Positions 31,904 through 43,233 of a stretch of 64,000 nucleotides of DNA are shown here, one piece after another; positions within the stretch are counted from its first letter, which is position 1; each line of letters opens with the position of its first letter. The notes below the pieces were generated by a model, which saw only the letters and a list, made by a program, of their open reading frames with translations, had not been told where the DNA came from and did no database searches. The translations under genes were made by a program, and so were the position numbers. The stretch spans positions 1 through 64,000 of the forward strand of contig JAGXTI010000025.1 of the NCBI GenBank assembly GCA_018334015.1. The letters are read 5' to 3'. Source of the stretch: Silanimonas sp. (GTDB taxonomy: Bacteria; Pseudomonadota; Gammaproteobacteria; Xanthomonadales; Xanthomonadaceae).

Positions 31904-32995
31904 TCAAGGGGTCGGCCGGTAACTCAAGCGCAGATCGCCGTCCTCGAAGGCATGCACATCGACGCGCTCGAAGCCGAGGCGATCGGCCATGCGCTCGATG
32001 CCGAGCCCGTCGAACAGCGGGCGGCCGCGTTCGCCCAGAAGCACCGGGGCGAGGTAGACCAGCAGCTCGTCGACCAGACCGGCACGCAGGAAGGCCCCGG
32101 CCAGCTTGGCGCCGGCCTCCACCTGGACCTGGTTGACCTGCCGTATCGCCAGCTGCGCCAGCACCGCGTGCAGATCGAGGTGACGGCCGGCCCGTGGCAC
32201 GGCGAAACCCTCGACCGCCGGGCCGTAGTCGGGCACGAGGTCGTCGGCATGGGCGACGAGGGTGGCCACCTCGCCGTCGAGCAGTTGGCAGCCACGCGGC
32301 AGGCTGCCACGGTGGTCGAGCACCACGCGCAGCGGCGGCACGAAGGCGGTGCCCTCCGGCACCCGCGCAGTGAGCTGCGGGTCGTCGGCCAGCACGGTGC
32401 CGAGGCCGGTCAGCAGGGCCGAGGCCCGCGCCCGCCAGAGCTGCACGTCGGCGCGGGCGGACTCGCCGCTGATCCACTTCGACTCACCATTGGCCAGCGC
32501 GGTGCGGCCGTCGAGGCTCATCGCCAGCTTGACCCGCACCCAGGGCCGGCCGTGGCGGGCACGCATCAAAAAGCCGCGGTTCAGCCATTCGGCCTCCTCC
32601 GCCATCAGGCCCTGCTCGACCGCCACACCGGCCGCCTGCAGGGCAGTGAAGCCGCGCCCGGCCACCGCGTGGAAGGGGTCGCGGATGGCGGCGACGACGC
32701 GCACCACGCCGGCTGCCACCAGCGCATCGGCGCAGGGTGGCGTGCGGCCGAAATGCGCGCAGGGTTCGAGGGTGACGTAGGCCGTCGCGCCTGCGGCGCG
32801 GGCCCCGGCCTCACGCAGCGCGAACACCTCGGCATGCGGCTCGCCGGCGCGCTCGTGGGCGCCGCGACCGACCACCTCGCTGCCGTGGGCGATGACACAG
32901 CCGACCATCGGGTTCGGCTTGGTGGTGAAGGCCCGCGCCGCGGCGAGGCGCAGGGCCTCGGCCATGTGGCGGTGGTCGGTGTCGGAGAAAGGCAT
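31904..32995 (-). CDS. ribD: Bifunctional riboflavin deaminase/reductase RibD
   Basis: RibD carries out two successive steps on the pyrimidine product of GTP cyclohydrolase II. Residues 1-145 are the deaminase with zinc motifs HAE (GEPHAEVFAL) and PCAHFGRTPPC. Residues about 150-360 are the NADPH-dependent reductase (RPWVRVKLAMSLDGRTAL, GESKWISGE). The 363-residue length is normal. It lies 38 bp after nrdR; no FMN riboswitch was recognised upstream. Confidence 0.97.
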   Translation of the reverse strand: MPFSDTDHRHMAEALRLAAARAFTTKPNPMVGCVIAHGSEVVGRGAHERAGEPHAEVFALREAGARAAGATAYVTLEPCAHFGRTPPCADALVAAGVVRVVAAIRDPFHAVAGRGFTALQAAGVAVEQGLMAEEAEWLNRGFLMRARHGRPWVRVKLAMSLDGRTALANGESKWISGESARADVQLWRARASALLTGLGTVLADDPQLTARVPEGTAFVPPLRVVLDHRGSLPRGCQLLDGEVATLVAHADDLVPDYGPAVEGFAVPRAGRHLDLHAVLAQLAIRQVNQVQVEAGAKLAGAFLRAGLVDELLVYLAPVLLGERGRPLFDGLGIERMADRLGFERVDVHAFEDGDLRLSYRPTP

Positions 32996-33033
32996 CGCTC
33001 AAGCGTACCGGCTGCGCGCTCGCGCCGCGCGAC

Positions 33034-33558
33034 TCAGGCCTTTTTCGCTCTCGCGGCCTTCGGCGCGGTGTCCTCGAGCGGCAAGTCGAGGGTCTGCGCC
33101 GCCGGCAGGTCGCGTTGCAGCTTCTCGATCTCCTCGCGGAAATCCTGGACGTCCTCGAAGCTGCGGTAGACCGAGGCGAAACGCACGTAGGCGACCTGGT
33201 CGAGCAGTTTCAGCTGCGCCATCACGAAATCACCGATCCGCCGCGAGGGCAGTTCGCGCTCGCCGCTCTTGCGCAGGTCGTTGACGACGGCGAGCACGGC
33301 ATCGTCGATCCGCTCGGCCGACACCGGGCGTTTCTGCAGGGCCCGCTCGAAGCCGGTGCGCAGTTTGCGTTCGTCGAAGGCCTCGCGCTGGCCATCACTC
33401 TTGATAACCGCCGGCAACCGCCACTCCACCTGCTCGACCGTCGAGAAACGCTCACCGCAGGCCGGACATTCGCGGCGGCGACGGATGCTGCTGCCGTCCT
33501 CGGCCACTCGCGAGTCGATCACGCGGCTGTCTTCGTGCGGGCAGAACGGGCAGTGCAT
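33034..33558 (-). CDS. nrdR: Transcriptional repressor NrdR
   Basis: NrdR represses ribonucleotide reductase genes in response to bound ATP or dATP. The 174-residue protein has an N-terminal zinc ribbon with Cys at 3, 6, 31 and 34 (CPFC and CPAC), an ATP-cone domain at about 46-136 ([19 protein letters not shown]), and an Ala/Lys-rich tail. The tail is longer than in the E. coli protein. nrdR between glyA and ribD is standard for this group. Confidence 0.97.
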   Translation of the reverse strand: MHCPFCPHEDSRVIDSRVAEDGSSIRRRRECPACGERFSTVEQVEWRLPAVIKSDGQREAFDERKLRTGFERALQKRPVSAERIDDAVLAVVNDLRKSGERELPSRRIGDFVMAQLKLLDQVAYVRFASVYRSFEDVQDFREEIEKLQRDLPAAQTLDLPLEDTAPKAARAKKA

Positions 33559-33600
33559 GGCGTTACGGGACGTCCGGCGTTGATGGTCGAAGAAGCGAAT

Positions 33601-33690
33601 GGGGAGGAAAGAGGAAAGAGTCCGCGCGTCGCAAGCTCGCGATCTGCCGCCTCCACTCGTGCCTCTCTCCTCGCTTCATCACTCTTTCCT
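33601..33690. repeat. Palindromic intergenic element, copy 1
   Basis: Between nrdR and glyA, the arms AGGAAAGAGT (33612-33621) and ACTCTTTCCT (33681-33690) form a perfect 10-bp inverted repeat around a 59-nt interior containing CCGCGCG and a CCTCTCT...CTCGCT...CATCAC stretch. The same interior and arms recur at 36781-36851. It may act as a processing or termination structure within the glyA-nrdR transcript. Confidence 0.75.
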
Positions 33691-33700
33691 GCGCCCGTGT

Positions 33701-34969
33701 TCAGCCGTACACCGGGTACTTGCGGCACTGCGCGGTCACGGCCTCGCGCACCCGGGCGATCACGGCGGCATCGGCCGGGGCGTCGAGCACGTCGGCGATC
33801 CAGCCCGCCAGCGCCACGCAGTCGGCTTCGGAGTAGCCGCGGGTGGTGACGGCCGGAGTGCCGATGCGCAGCCCCGAGGTGACGAAGGGCGAGCGCGGGT
33901 CGTTCGGCACGGCGTTCTTGTTCACCGTGATGTGCGCGGCACCGAGCGCGGCTTCGGCGTCCTTGCCGGAAACCTCGCGGCCGATCAGGTCGATCAGCAT
34001 CAGGTGGTTCTCGGTGCCGCCGGAGACGATCGTGCAGCCACGCGCCATCAGCGTGCTGGCCATCGCCTGGGCGTTCTTCACCACCTGCTGCTGGTAGGTC
34101 TTGAACGAGGGCTCCAGCGCCTCCTTGAAGGCCACCGCCTTGGCGGCGATCACATGCATCAGCGGGCCGCCCTGGATGCCCGGGAAGACGATGCTCTGCA
34201 GCTTCTTCTCGAGATCCTCGGCCTTGTCGCCGGCCCCTTCGCGGCTCAGCACGATGATCCCGCCACGCGGCCCGCGCAGGGTCTTGTGGGTGGTGCTGGT
34301 GACCACATGCGCGTGCGGCAGCGGGTTCGGGTAGACGCCCGCGGCGACGAGGCCGGCGATGTGCGCCATATCGACGAAGAGGACCGCGCCCACCTTGTCG
34401 GCGATCGCGCGAAAGCGCGCCCAGTCGAGCACCTGCGAGTAGGCCGAGAACCCGGCGATGAGCATCTTCGGCCGGTGTTCGAGGGCGAGGCGCTCGACCT
34501 CGTCCATGTCGATGAAACCCTGCGCATCGACACCGTATTGCACGGCCTGGTAGAGCTTGCCCGAGGCGTTCACCTTGGCGCCGTGGGTCAGGTGCCCGCC
34601 ATGGGCCAGGCTCATGCCAAGAATCGTGTCGCCCGGCTGCAGCAGGGCCATGAACACGCCCTGGTTGGCCTGCGAACCGGAATGCGGCTGCACGTTGGCG
34701 TAGTCGGCACCGAACAGCGCCTTGCAGCGCTCGATGGCGAGCTTTTCGGCGACATCGACGAACTCGCAGCCGCCGTAGTAGCGCTTGCCGGGGTAGCCCT
34801 CGGCGTATTTGTTGGTAAGCACCGAGCCCTGTGCCTCCATGACACGCGGGCTGGCGTAATTCTCCGAGGCGATCAGTTCGACGTGGTCTTCCTGGCGCTG
34901 CCGCTCGGCGGCCATGGCGGCGGCCAGTTCAGGGTCGTAACCGTCAATGCGCATGCTGCTCGGGAACAT
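33701..34969 (-). CDS. glyA: Serine hydroxymethyltransferase GlyA
   Basis: A PLP enzyme converting serine plus tetrahydrofolate to glycine and methylene-tetrahydrofolate. The start giving [14 protein letters not shown] makes 422 residues; MRIDG at 34954 is possible. [43 protein letters not shown] and the PLP-lysine site [16 protein letters not shown] are all intact. A -10-like TACAAT lies on the minus strand at 35004-34999. ettA is transcribed divergently. Confidence 0.98.
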   Translation of the reverse strand: MFPSSMRIDGYDPELAAAMAAERQRQEDHVELIASENYASPRVMEAQGSVLTNKYAEGYPGKRYYGGCEFVDVAEKLAIERCKALFGADYANVQPHSGSQANQGVFMALLQPGDTILGMSLAHGGHLTHGAKVNASGKLYQAVQYGVDAQGFIDMDEVERLALEHRPKMLIAGFSAYSQVLDWARFRAIADKVGAVLFVDMAHIAGLVAAGVYPNPLPHAHVVTSTTHKTLRGPRGGIIVLSREGAGDKAEDLEKKLQSIVFPGIQGGPLMHVIAAKAVAFKEALEPSFKTYQQQVVKNAQAMASTLMARGCTIVSGGTENHLMLIDLIGREVSGKDAEAALGAAHITVNKNAVPNDPRSPFVTSGLRIGTPAVTTRGYSEADCVALAGWIADVLDAPADAAVIARVREAVTAQCRKYPVYG

Positions 34970-34998
34970 CGGGCGGGCCTCGGCGGAAAGAGACCGCC

Positions 34999-35037
34999 AT
35001 TGTAGCCGCCAAGCCGGAGGCGGGCCTCCGGTATACT
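34999..35037. promoter_or_regulatory. Divergent glyA/ettA promoter region with palindrome
   Basis: The 139-bp gap between divergent glyA and ettA contains a minus-strand -10-like TACAAT (35004-34999) and a plus-strand -10-like TATACT (35032-35037). Between them CCGGAGG (35014-35020) and CCTCCGG (35025-35031) form a 7-bp perfect dyad with a four-base centre. No good -35 hexamer is seen for either direction, so a protein may bind the dyad to recruit or block polymerase. Confidence 0.5.
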
Positions 35038-35108
35038 CCCACGGCCCCCGAATGCCCCCACCCGCCGCCGGCGCCGCCGCGGCCGGGCGCGTCTGAATGG
35101 AGTGAGAC

Positions 35109-36770
<1,662 letters not shown>

Positions 36771-36780
36771 AGAGTGAACA

Positions 36781-36851
36781 GGAGGGAGGAAAGAGTAGGC
36801 CGCGCGAGAACCACTCGTTCCTCTCTACTCGCTCCATCACGCTTTCCTCCC
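36781..36851. repeat. Palindromic intergenic element, copy 2
   Basis: Between ettA and pyrF, GGGAGGAAAG (36784-36793) and CTTTCCTCCC (36842-36851) form a perfect 10-bp inverted pair. The interior shares CCGCGCG, CCACTCGT, CCTCTCT, CTCGCT and CATCAC blocks with copy 1 at 33601-33690 in the same order. Arms differ in a few bases from copy 1 but remain paired within this copy. Confidence 0.75.
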
Positions 36852-36865
36852 AGGAGTCTCCGCGC

Positions 36866-37696
36866 GTGAGGTTCATCACCACACTGAAGAGCCGCTGGGC
36901 CGCATCCGGCTCCCTGCTCTGCGTCGGCATCGACCCGGAGCCCGGCCGCTACCCCGCCGGGCTCGCGGACGACCCCGACCGCGTGTTCGCCTTCGGCAAA
37001 GCCATCGTCGACGCCACGGCCGAGTACGCCTGCGCTTTCAAGCCGCAGATCGCCCACTTCGCCGCACAGGGCGCGGAAGACGCGCTCGAACGGCTGATCG
37101 CGCATATCCATGCCACGCACCCCGGCATCCCCGTCATTCTCGACGCCAAGCGCGGCGACATCGGCAGCACCGCACAGCACTACGCCAGCGAAGCCTTTGA
37201 TCGCTACCGCGCCGACGCGGTGACCGTCAATCCCTATCTGGGCAGCGATTCGCTGGCGCCCTACCTCGAGCGCGCCGACCGCGGCTTGGTGGTGCTGTGC
37301 CGGACCTCGAACCCCGGTGCCGCCGAGCTGCAGGACCTGCCGGTTTGCGGTGCCGACGGTACGAGCCGCCCGCTCTACCAGCGCGTGGCCGAGAAGGCCG
37401 CCCGCGACTGGAACGCGAACGGCAACCTCGCGCTGGTGGTGGGGGCGACCTGGCCCGGGCAGCTCGGCGAGGTGCGTGCCATCGTCGGGCCTTCGATGCC
37501 CCTGCTGGTGCCCGGCATCGGCGCGCAGGGCGGCGATCTCGACGCCGTGCTCAGGCAGGGCCTCAACGTCGAGGGCACGGGGCTCATCATCAGCAGCTCG
37601 CGGGCCATCCTCTACGCCAGCAGCGGCGCGGATTTCGCCGTGGCCGCGGCATGCGTTGCCCGCGAGACCCGCGACGCGATCAATCGTCTGCGCTGA
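36866..37696 (+). CDS. pyrF: Orotidine 5'-phosphate decarboxylase, type 2
   Basis: PyrF decarboxylates OMP to UMP, the last step of pyrimidine synthesis. The 276-residue protein starts at a GTG preceded by CAGGAG at about 10 nt. It has [13 protein letters not shown] and the catalytic Lys-Asp stretch [14 protein letters not shown] typical of the longer type-2 family, and [11 protein letters not shown] near the C-terminus. Its last 17 nt overlap the 3' end of the convergent diguanylate cyclase gene. Confidence 0.96.
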   Translation: MRFITTLKSRWAASGSLLCVGIDPEPGRYPAGLADDPDRVFAFGKAIVDATAEYACAFKPQIAHFAAQGAEDALERLIAHIHATHPGIPVILDAKRGDIGSTAQHYASEAFDRYRADAVTVNPYLGSDSLAPYLERADRGLVVLCRTSNPGAAELQDLPVCGADGTSRPLYQRVAEKAARDWNANGNLALVVGATWPGQLGEVRAIVGPSMPLLVPGIGAQGGDLDAVLRQGLNVEGTGLIISSSRAILYASSGADFAVAAACVARETRDAINRLR

Positions 37697-38678
37697 GGAC
37701 CACGCTGGCTGAGGCGACTTGGGCCGGGGCCAGGGTGCAGTCCGGGCCGACCACGTGGCCGCGACCGGCGTTCTTGGCCCGGTACATCGAGTGGTCGGCC
37801 CGGCGCAGCAGATCGGAAGGCTGCTCGTCCTGCTCGGGCTGCAAGGCCGCCACACCGGCGCTGAAACTCATCGGTACCGGCGTATCGCCAAGGTGGAAGG
37901 GCTCCTCCTCGCAGGACTGCTGCATGGCCCGCAACACCGTCATGGCGGCGTCGACACCGCTGCGCGTGAACAGCACGCCGAACTCCTCGCCTCCCAGCCG
38001 GCCGAGCAGCGCGCCATCGGCCGACCGCAGGAGCCGTTCGCTGAGGTGCCGCAGCACGGCATCACCCACCATGTGGCCGAAGCGGTCGTTGACCGTCTTG
38101 AAATAATCGAGGTCGAGGATCGCCAGAACCAAGGGCGCAGCGTCGGCCTGCGCCTGCCGCATGGCCGCCTCCAGCGTTGCGAGAAACGCCCGGCGGTTGA
38201 GCATCCCGGTCAGTTCATCGCGGGTGGCGAGCCGTTGCAGTTCGGCCTCAAGCTGCTTGCGCTGGCTGATGTTGATGACCGTCCAGACCACGCACTCGGG
38301 CAGCTCATCGGCATCGGCATGGACCGGGGCGATGCGGGCCTCGAACCACTGTTCGCCCTTCGGCCCGTCGTTGCGGTTGCCGGCGAAGTCGGCGGCACTC
38401 AGTCGGAACTCGCGGATCCGCGGGCGGCGGCTGTCGAGCACACGGCGCAGGGTATCGAGGAACACGTCGGCAAGCTTCGGTGCCATCAGTTCGTGAAGGG
38501 TCTTGCCCACCAGGTAGTCGGGGCTGTCGTAGGCTTCACGGTCGGTGCCGCCAAAGACCTCCAAGTAACGGCCTTCGCGGTCGAGCACGAACACGGGATC
38601 GACGAGGGCGCGGGCAGCGGCCTCGATCAGGCGGTGACGGGGCGGGGACGTTCGTTCCATGAGCCGGTCCGCAGGCAT
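37680..38678 (-). CDS. PAS-GGDEF diguanylate cyclase
   Basis: The 332-residue, apparently cytoplasmic protein has an N-terminal PAS-like domain at about 15-135 ([21 protein letters not shown]) and a GGDEF domain at about 150-310, with [28 protein letters not shown] and the active site [10 protein letters not shown], so it should make c-di-GMP. The product-inhibition I-site is not canonical: RSAD lies seven residues before GGEEF rather than five. It starts 7 bp after the glycosyltransferase gene, so it looks like the last gene of the secretion/glycan operon. ATG at 38660 is an alternative start. No membrane segment is seen. Confidence 0.9.
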   Translation of the reverse strand: MPADRLMERTSPPRHRLIEAAARALVDPVFVLDREGRYLEVFGGTDREAYDSPDYLVGKTLHELMAPKLADVFLDTLRRVLDSRRPRIREFRLSAADFAGNRNDGPKGEQWFEARIAPVHADADELPECVVWTVINISQRKQLEAELQRLATRDELTGMLNRRAFLATLEAAMRQAQADAAPLVLAILDLDYFKTVNDRFGHMVGDAVLRHLSERLLRSADGALLGRLGGEEFGVLFTRSGVDAAMTVLRAMQQSCEEEPFHLGDTPVPMSFSAGVAALQPEQDEQPSDLLRRADHSMYRAKNAGRGHVVGPDCTLAPAQVASASVVLSADD

Positions 38679-38685
38679 CGACTCT

Positions 38686-39573
38686 CTAGCCTACACGGGT
38701 TTTGAGGACCTGGCAGGCGGCCTTCGGCCAGGCCACGGCGAGCAGCCGCAGGGCGAGCAGGCTGAACACCAGAGGGCCGGCCAGCCGGGCCGGGCCGCGC
38801 GCCTCGTAACGCCACCAGTACCGCCACAGCCCACGGTGCTTGTGCCATTCGACGAAAAACGGCCGCGAGCGGCTCGAGACCCCGCGATGGTGCAGCACCG
38901 GCAGGTCGTTGGCCACGGCGATGGTGAAGCCGGCCTCGCGCAGGCGCCGGCAGAGGTCGAGGTCCTCGACATGCAGACGGTAACCGGCATCCCAGCCGCC
39001 CACCGCCTCGAAAGCACTGCGCGGCGTCAGCAGCAGCGCGCCGGAGCAGGCCTCAACCGGCTGCAAGGGCTGGCGCTCGTCGAAGGCCAGGGCGAGGGCA
39101 TCGCGGCGACCAAGGCCCGCCCACAGACGGCGCAGCGAAAGGTCATGGCGACGGGCCGCCGGGTCGCGGCGGCCTGCGCGGTCCTGCAGGTCGGCGCCGA
39201 TCGCGCCCGGCCGCGGCAGGCGGGCGGCGTGGGCGAGCAGCCGGGCGAGCGCCCCGGCCGGCAGTTCGATGTCGGGGTTGACGAACAGAAGCCAGGGCGA
39301 ACGGCTGGCCGCGGCCCCGAGATTGCAGGCGGCGGCGAAACCCGGATTGCCGGGCAGCCGCAACAGCCGGAGACGGGGCTCCTCTGTTCGGAGGGCCTCC
39401 AGCAGGGCCATGCTGCCGTCGCGGGAGCCGTTGTCGATCACGCGGATCTCGGCCAGTTCCGGCTGCATCCGCAGCGAGGTGAGGCAGGCTGCCAGCGTGG
39501 CGGCGCTGTTGTAGCTGACGACCACGGCGGCCACCCCGGTCGTGTCGGTCAGCGCTTGATCCTGCCCGCTCAC
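38686..39573 (-). CDS. Family 2 glycosyltransferase
   Basis: The 295-residue protein begins at a GTG that overlaps the stop of the methyltransferase gene (GTGA). It has the GT2 nucleotide-binding start VAAVVVSYNSAATLAACL, DNGSRDGS, GFAAACNLGAAAS, the DxD-like motif FVNPDIELP, and GWDAGYRLHVEDLDLCRRL, which resembles rhamnosyl- and other O-antigen transferases. A C-terminal hydrophobic segment at about 260-285 (PLVFSLLALRLLAVAW) may dock it to the membrane. Donor and acceptor sugars cannot be read from the sequence. Confidence 0.88.
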   Translation of the reverse strand: MSGQDQALTDTTGVAAVVVSYNSAATLAACLTSLRMQPELAEIRVIDNGSRDGSMALLEALRTEEPRLRLLRLPGNPGFAAACNLGAAASRSPWLLFVNPDIELPAGALARLLAHAARLPRPGAIGADLQDRAGRRDPAARRHDLSLRRLWAGLGRRDALALAFDERQPLQPVEACSGALLLTPRSAFEAVGGWDAGYRLHVEDLDLCRRLREAGFTIAVANDLPVLHHRGVSSRSRPFFVEWHKHRGLWRYWWRYEARGPARLAGPLVFSLLALRLLAVAWPKAACQVLKTRVG

Positions 39574-40418
39574 GGCCCGTCCGGCAGGCCGGCCTCGCGC
39601 AGGCGCTGGCGCAGGGTGTGGGCGTAGCGGTCGGTGGCCAGCAGCTCGCCGATCACCTGCTGGTAATGCGCATAGAGGCTCTGCTCGCGGTCGGCGAACC
39701 AGGACAGCGCCGGCAGGCCGGCGAGCGTGTCGCGCTCGCGGGCACAGGCGGCGAGGTGGTAGATCGGTGCCGCCTCGAGGCCCGGCTTGAGACCGGCACC
39801 GTCCTGGGTGAAGCAGGCGGTGGGGCCGGGCTCGCCCCGGAGGCACCAGAGCATCGAATGGCTCATCAGGCGCTGGCCGTAAAGCCGCACGCAGGGAAAA
39901 TGCCGGGCCAGCAGAGCCTCGAACTCGGTGCGGTCGAGTTCGCGCACATGGTGCGGGTTGTGGTGCCCGGGCAGTTCGCTGTAGGTGCGGCGGTCCGGGG
40001 TGGAAAGCAGCAGCAGACCGCCGGGGGCCAGTACGCGGGCGAAGGCGGCGAGCAGGCCGTCGTGGTCGGCCAGGTGCTCCAGGGTCTCGAAACTCAGCAC
40101 CAGATCGATGCTGGCCTCGGCCACGCCGTCGAGCCGGGTGGCGTCGCCGACCTCGAAGCGCAGGCGCGGGTGCGGGTAGCGGACGCGGGCATGGGCCACC
40201 GCCTCGGGAGCAAGGTCGATGGCCAACACCGAAGCTGCCGTGCCGGCCAGCAGGGCGGCGCCGTAGCCCTCACCGCAGGCCGCGTCGAGCACCCGCCGGC
40301 CGGCCGCCAGCGGCTGGGCGAAGGCGTAGCGGTGCCAGTGCTCGTAGGCCATCTCGCGCGGCTGTTCGGGGTGGTAGCGCTCGCCGGTGAAGGCCAGCGG
40401 CGGTGGGGTGTCGCTCAT
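39570..40418 (-). CDS. Class I SAM-dependent methyltransferase
   Basis: The 282-residue protein starts LAFTGERYHPEQPREMAYEHWHRY, a leader common in methyltransferases of surface-glycan clusters. It has motif I VLDAACGEGYGAALLA at about 43-58, the acidic LAIDLAPEAV and the FETLEHLADHDGLL region. Given its place between two glycosyltransferases and beside an ABC exporter, it may methylate a sugar, possibly the chain end; that is inference. It overlaps the gene on its 5' side by four bases. Confidence 0.85.
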   Translation of the reverse strand: MSDTPPPLAFTGERYHPEQPREMAYEHWHRYAFAQPLAAGRRVLDAACGEGYGAALLAGTAASVLAIDLAPEAVAHARVRYPHPRLRFEVGDATRLDGVAEASIDLVLSFETLEHLADHDGLLAAFARVLAPGGLLLLSTPDRRTYSELPGHHNPHHVRELDRTEFEALLARHFPCVRLYGQRLMSHSMLWCLRGEPGPTACFTQDGAGLKPGLEAAPIYHLAACARERDTLAGLPALSWFADREQSLYAHYQQVIGELLATDRYAHTLRQRLREAGLPDGP

Positions 40419-41278
40419 CGGAACAGGTCTCCTTGCAGGGCCTCGTCGGGCGCTGCCGAAAGGGCCTCGGCCAGCCGCGCCCGGTCCTCGCGCAAGGGGT
40501 CGTCAAGAATGAAACGGGCGATGCGCTCGTTGTAGCCCGGCCAGCGGGCGTTGAGGCGGCGCAGGTTCTCGCCGCCGGGGGCTTCGCCGAGGGCAGCGAA
40601 GGAGGCGTGGCCGAGGTGGGCGACGTAGGCGTCGTCGCAGAGCACATGCCGCCAGCCGTGGGCTTCGGTGCGCAGGCACCAGTCGTTCTCCTCGCCGTAG
40701 CCGCGGCCGAAGGTGGCGGCGTCGAAACCGCCCAGTGCTTCGAGCGCGGCACGGCGCAGGAACATGCAAAAGCCCACCGCGGTCGGCAACACCGGGTAGC
40801 GCGGCGTCAGCCGGGCGGCGGCCTTGGCCAGCCGCCACGGCTCATCGGGCAGCGGGTTCGGGGCGACGAAGCGCGGGAACGAGACGATCTCGCCGTTGTT
40901 GCTCCAGGGTGTGGCGCTGGCGATGCGGGCATCGCTGGCGGCGCAGGCCCTCAGCCGCTGCAGCCAGTCGCCGGCCGGCACGGTGTCGGTGTTGAGCAGC
41001 ACCAGATCGGCCGGGCCGGTTTCGGCGAAGGCGGCGTTGCAGTTGCCGGGAAAGCCGAGGTTGCGCGCTCGCCGCACCAGATGCGCGTCCAAGCGAGTGC
41101 GGCCGATCCAAGCCTTGAGCAGGTCCGGCACGCGCGGGTCGGTCGAGGCATCGTCGGCCAGGTGGACGCGGGTGCCGGGCGGCAGGCTGCGGTCCAGCGC
41201 GGCGAGGCAGGCGTCGAGGGCCTCCAGCGCGTTGAAGACCGGCACCACCACCACGGGCAGGGTCGAGGGCGCGCTCAT
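40415..41278 (-). CDS. Family 2 glycosyltransferase
   Basis: The 287-residue protein has the GT2 signature VVVVPVFNALEALDACLAAL, DDASTDPRV, NLGFPGNCNAAFAE, and the DxD motif LLNTDTVPAGDW. Downstream GFCMFLRRAALEALGGFD and YGEENDWCLR match the acceptor-side motifs of glycan-cluster transferases. It lies directly after the exporter ATPase with a four-base overlap, so it probably builds the exported polysaccharide. Confidence 0.88.
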   Translation of the reverse strand: MSAPSTLPVVVVPVFNALEALDACLAALDRSLPPGTRVHLADDASTDPRVPDLLKAWIGRTRLDAHLVRRARNLGFPGNCNAAFAETGPADLVLLNTDTVPAGDWLQRLRACAASDARIASATPWSNNGEIVSFPRFVAPNPLPDEPWRLAKAAARLTPRYPVLPTAVGFCMFLRRAALEALGGFDAATFGRGYGEENDWCLRTEAHGWRHVLCDDAYVAHLGHASFAALGEAPGGENLRRLNARWPGYNERIARFILDDPLREDRARLAEALSAAPDEALQGDLFR

Positions 41279-42453
41279 GGCCGCTCCCAATGGTGCGGCA
41301 GTCGGACCAGCCCGAGTTCGCGGGCCGGACCGCGCAGCTCGAAATCGCGCTCGACGGTGTCGAACAGCCGCAGGGCCTCCGGGTCCATGGCATGGGCGCG
41401 GACCCGGTAGCGGCCGGGCAGCAGGGCCAGCGCGGGAAAATGCAGACGGATGCGCCAGGCCGCGGGATCGGCCGGATCGGCCGCCAGCGCCACGTCGTCC
41501 ATTTCGCTGCTCACCCCGTAGACCGGCGTGCCATCGGCACGCACCAGCCCCACCAGCAGGTGTGGGCGCTCGCCCGGCGGGCCACGCAGGCCGGCCTCGA
41601 TCACCAGGCTCGCGCCGGCCTCCAGCATCGCGCCGTGGCTGCCGACGAGCTCCAGCCGCTCGACATGGAACTCCGGGCGACCGGCCGGCGTGGCGGCGCT
41701 GCCCTCGTTGCGGTCGCGCTCCTCCAGCCAGGCCTCGTAGGCCTGCGCCACCGCCTGCGCCTCGCCCTGTGCGGCGATCCGGCCCTCGTGCAGCCAGATC
41801 GCCTGCCGGCACAGTTTGCGGACGTGGTAGAGGCTGTGCGAGACCAGCAGCAGGGTGCCGCCCTCGGCCAGGTAGCCGTCGATCCAGCGGATGCATTTTT
41901 TCTGGAAGCGTTCGTCGCCGACCGCCAGCACCTCGTCGGTGATCAGCAGGTCCGGGCGCGTCGCGGCGATCACCGCGAAGCCCAGTCGCACCACCATGCC
42001 GCTGCTGTAGTGCTTGACCGGCTCGTCGAAATAGCGGCCGATCCCGGCAAAATCCTCGATCTCCGGCAGTTTCGCCGCCAGTGCCGCACCGGCCAAGCCG
42101 TGGATGGCGGCGGCCATGCGCACGTTGTCGCGACCACTGTGCTCGGGGTGGAAACCGGCGCCGAGTTCGAGCAGGGCGCCGATGCGGCCATGCCGACGCA
42201 CCACGCCAGCGCTGGGGGTGAGGGTGCCGGTGATGAGCTTGAGCAGGGTCGATTTGCCGGCACCGTTCTCGCCGATCACCGCCATCGATTCGCCGCGGGC
42301 GATGCGCAGGTCGATGCCGGAGAGCACCTCGATCTCGCGCCCCGGCGAGCGACCGCGCAGCAGCTGCCAGAGCGCGGCGATGCGGTCGCCGCGCGCGCCC
42401 ACCGCCGGGTAGCGCTTGGCCAGGCCCTCGACCTCGACCAGAGCGGGGCTCAC
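41275..42453 (-). CDS. wzt: ABC polysaccharide exporter, ATP-binding protein (Wzt-like)
   Basis: The 392-residue protein, starting at a GTG that overlaps the permease stop, has an ABC domain at about 1-240 with Walker A IGENGAGKSTLLK, the Wzt-family stretch ALLELGAGFHPEHSGRDNV, signature YSSGMVVRLGFA and Walker B LLITDEVLAVGD. A C-terminal beta-rich domain of about 140 residues follows (FHVERLELVGSHG, LRADGTPVYGVSSEMDD type), as in Wzt proteins that recognise a finished, modified glycan end. It powers export of undecaprenyl-linked polysaccharide. Confidence 0.92.
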   Translation of the reverse strand: MSPALVEVEGLAKRYPAVGARGDRIAALWQLLRGRSPGREIEVLSGIDLRIARGESMAVIGENGAGKSTLLKLITGTLTPSAGVVRRHGRIGALLELGAGFHPEHSGRDNVRMAAAIHGLAGAALAAKLPEIEDFAGIGRYFDEPVKHYSSGMVVRLGFAVIAATRPDLLITDEVLAVGDERFQKKCIRWIDGYLAEGGTLLLVSHSLYHVRKLCRQAIWLHEGRIAAQGEAQAVAQAYEAWLEERDRNEGSAATPAGRPEFHVERLELVGSHGAMLEAGASLVIEAGLRGPPGERPHLLVGLVRADGTPVYGVSSEMDDVALAADPADPAAWRIRLHFPALALLPGRYRVRAHAMDPEALRLFDTVERDFELRGPARELGLVRLPHHWERP

Positions 42454-43226
42454 AGGAAATCCTCGAGATGGCGGCCGGCGCGCCGCTGCAAAGCCAACGA
42501 GCCCAGCAGCAGCAGCAGGGCCAGCAGGGCGGAGATACCGAGCGCCATCCAAGGCACCGCCGCGTGGCCGGACAGGCCGTGGCGCAGGGCCTCGATCGGT
42601 GCCGCCAGCGGGTTGAGCGCCAGCACGCCGGCGAAGGCGGCCGGCAACTGGGCGCGTTCGTAGAGCACCGGGGTGAGGAAGAAGCCGAGGCCCAGCAGTT
42701 GCCCGACCAGGGCCGCGCAATCGCGCACAAACACCTGCAGCAGCGCGGCGATCCGCGCCAGCGCCAGGGCGAACAGCGCCAGCACGGCGGTGGCCGCCAA
42801 CGCCGCCACGAGGCCGGCGAGGGTCGGCCGCAGGCCAAAGCCGAGCAGCAGCACCAGCAGCACCAGCAGCAGACCGAAGCCATCGATCAGCACGCTGGCC
42901 AGCACCCGCGCATGGACGTAGAGCGAGGGCGGCAGCGGCACGCGGGCGATCAGACCGGCGTGGTCGAGGTAGCTCGTGGTGCCACGGTTCACGGCATTGG
43001 CGAACAGCAGCCAGGGAAACAGGCCGAGGGCTAAAAACACCGGAAAGGCGAGATCGGCGGTGGCGACACGGGCCGGCAGCAGGCTGCCGAACACGAAGGC
43101 CAGCACCAGCAGCTGCAACAAGGGCTGCAGCAGCAGCCAGGCACCGCCGGCCAGACTGCCCTGGTAGCGCTCGCGCCACTCACGCAGCAGCAGTTCGCCG
43201 AGGACGGCGCGATGGGCGAACGGCAC
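42450..43226 (-). CDS. wzm: ABC polysaccharide exporter, permease (Wzm-like)
   Basis: The 258-residue polytopic protein starts from a GTG 7 bp after gspD, giving VPFAHRAVLGELLLREWRERYQGS, the typical amphipathic N-terminus of ABC-2 polysaccharide permeases. Six hydrophobic segments follow, with WLLLQPLLQLLVLAFVFGSLL and FVRDCAALVGQLLGLGFFLTPVLYE as family landmarks. A longer in-frame start would lie inside gspD and was rejected. With Wzt it forms the inner-membrane channel. Confidence 0.88.
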   Translation of the reverse strand: MPFAHRAVLGELLLREWRERYQGSLAGGAWLLLQPLLQLLVLAFVFGSLLPARVATADLAFPVFLALGLFPWLLFANAVNRGTTSYLDHAGLIARVPLPPSLYVHARVLASVLIDGFGLLLVLLVLLLGFGLRPTLAGLVAALAATAVLALFALALARIAALLQVFVRDCAALVGQLLGLGFFLTPVLYERAQLPAAFAGVLALNPLAAPIEALRHGLSGHAAVPWMALGISALLALLLLLGSLALQRRAGRHLEDFL

Positions 43227-43233
43227 GGCCGGC

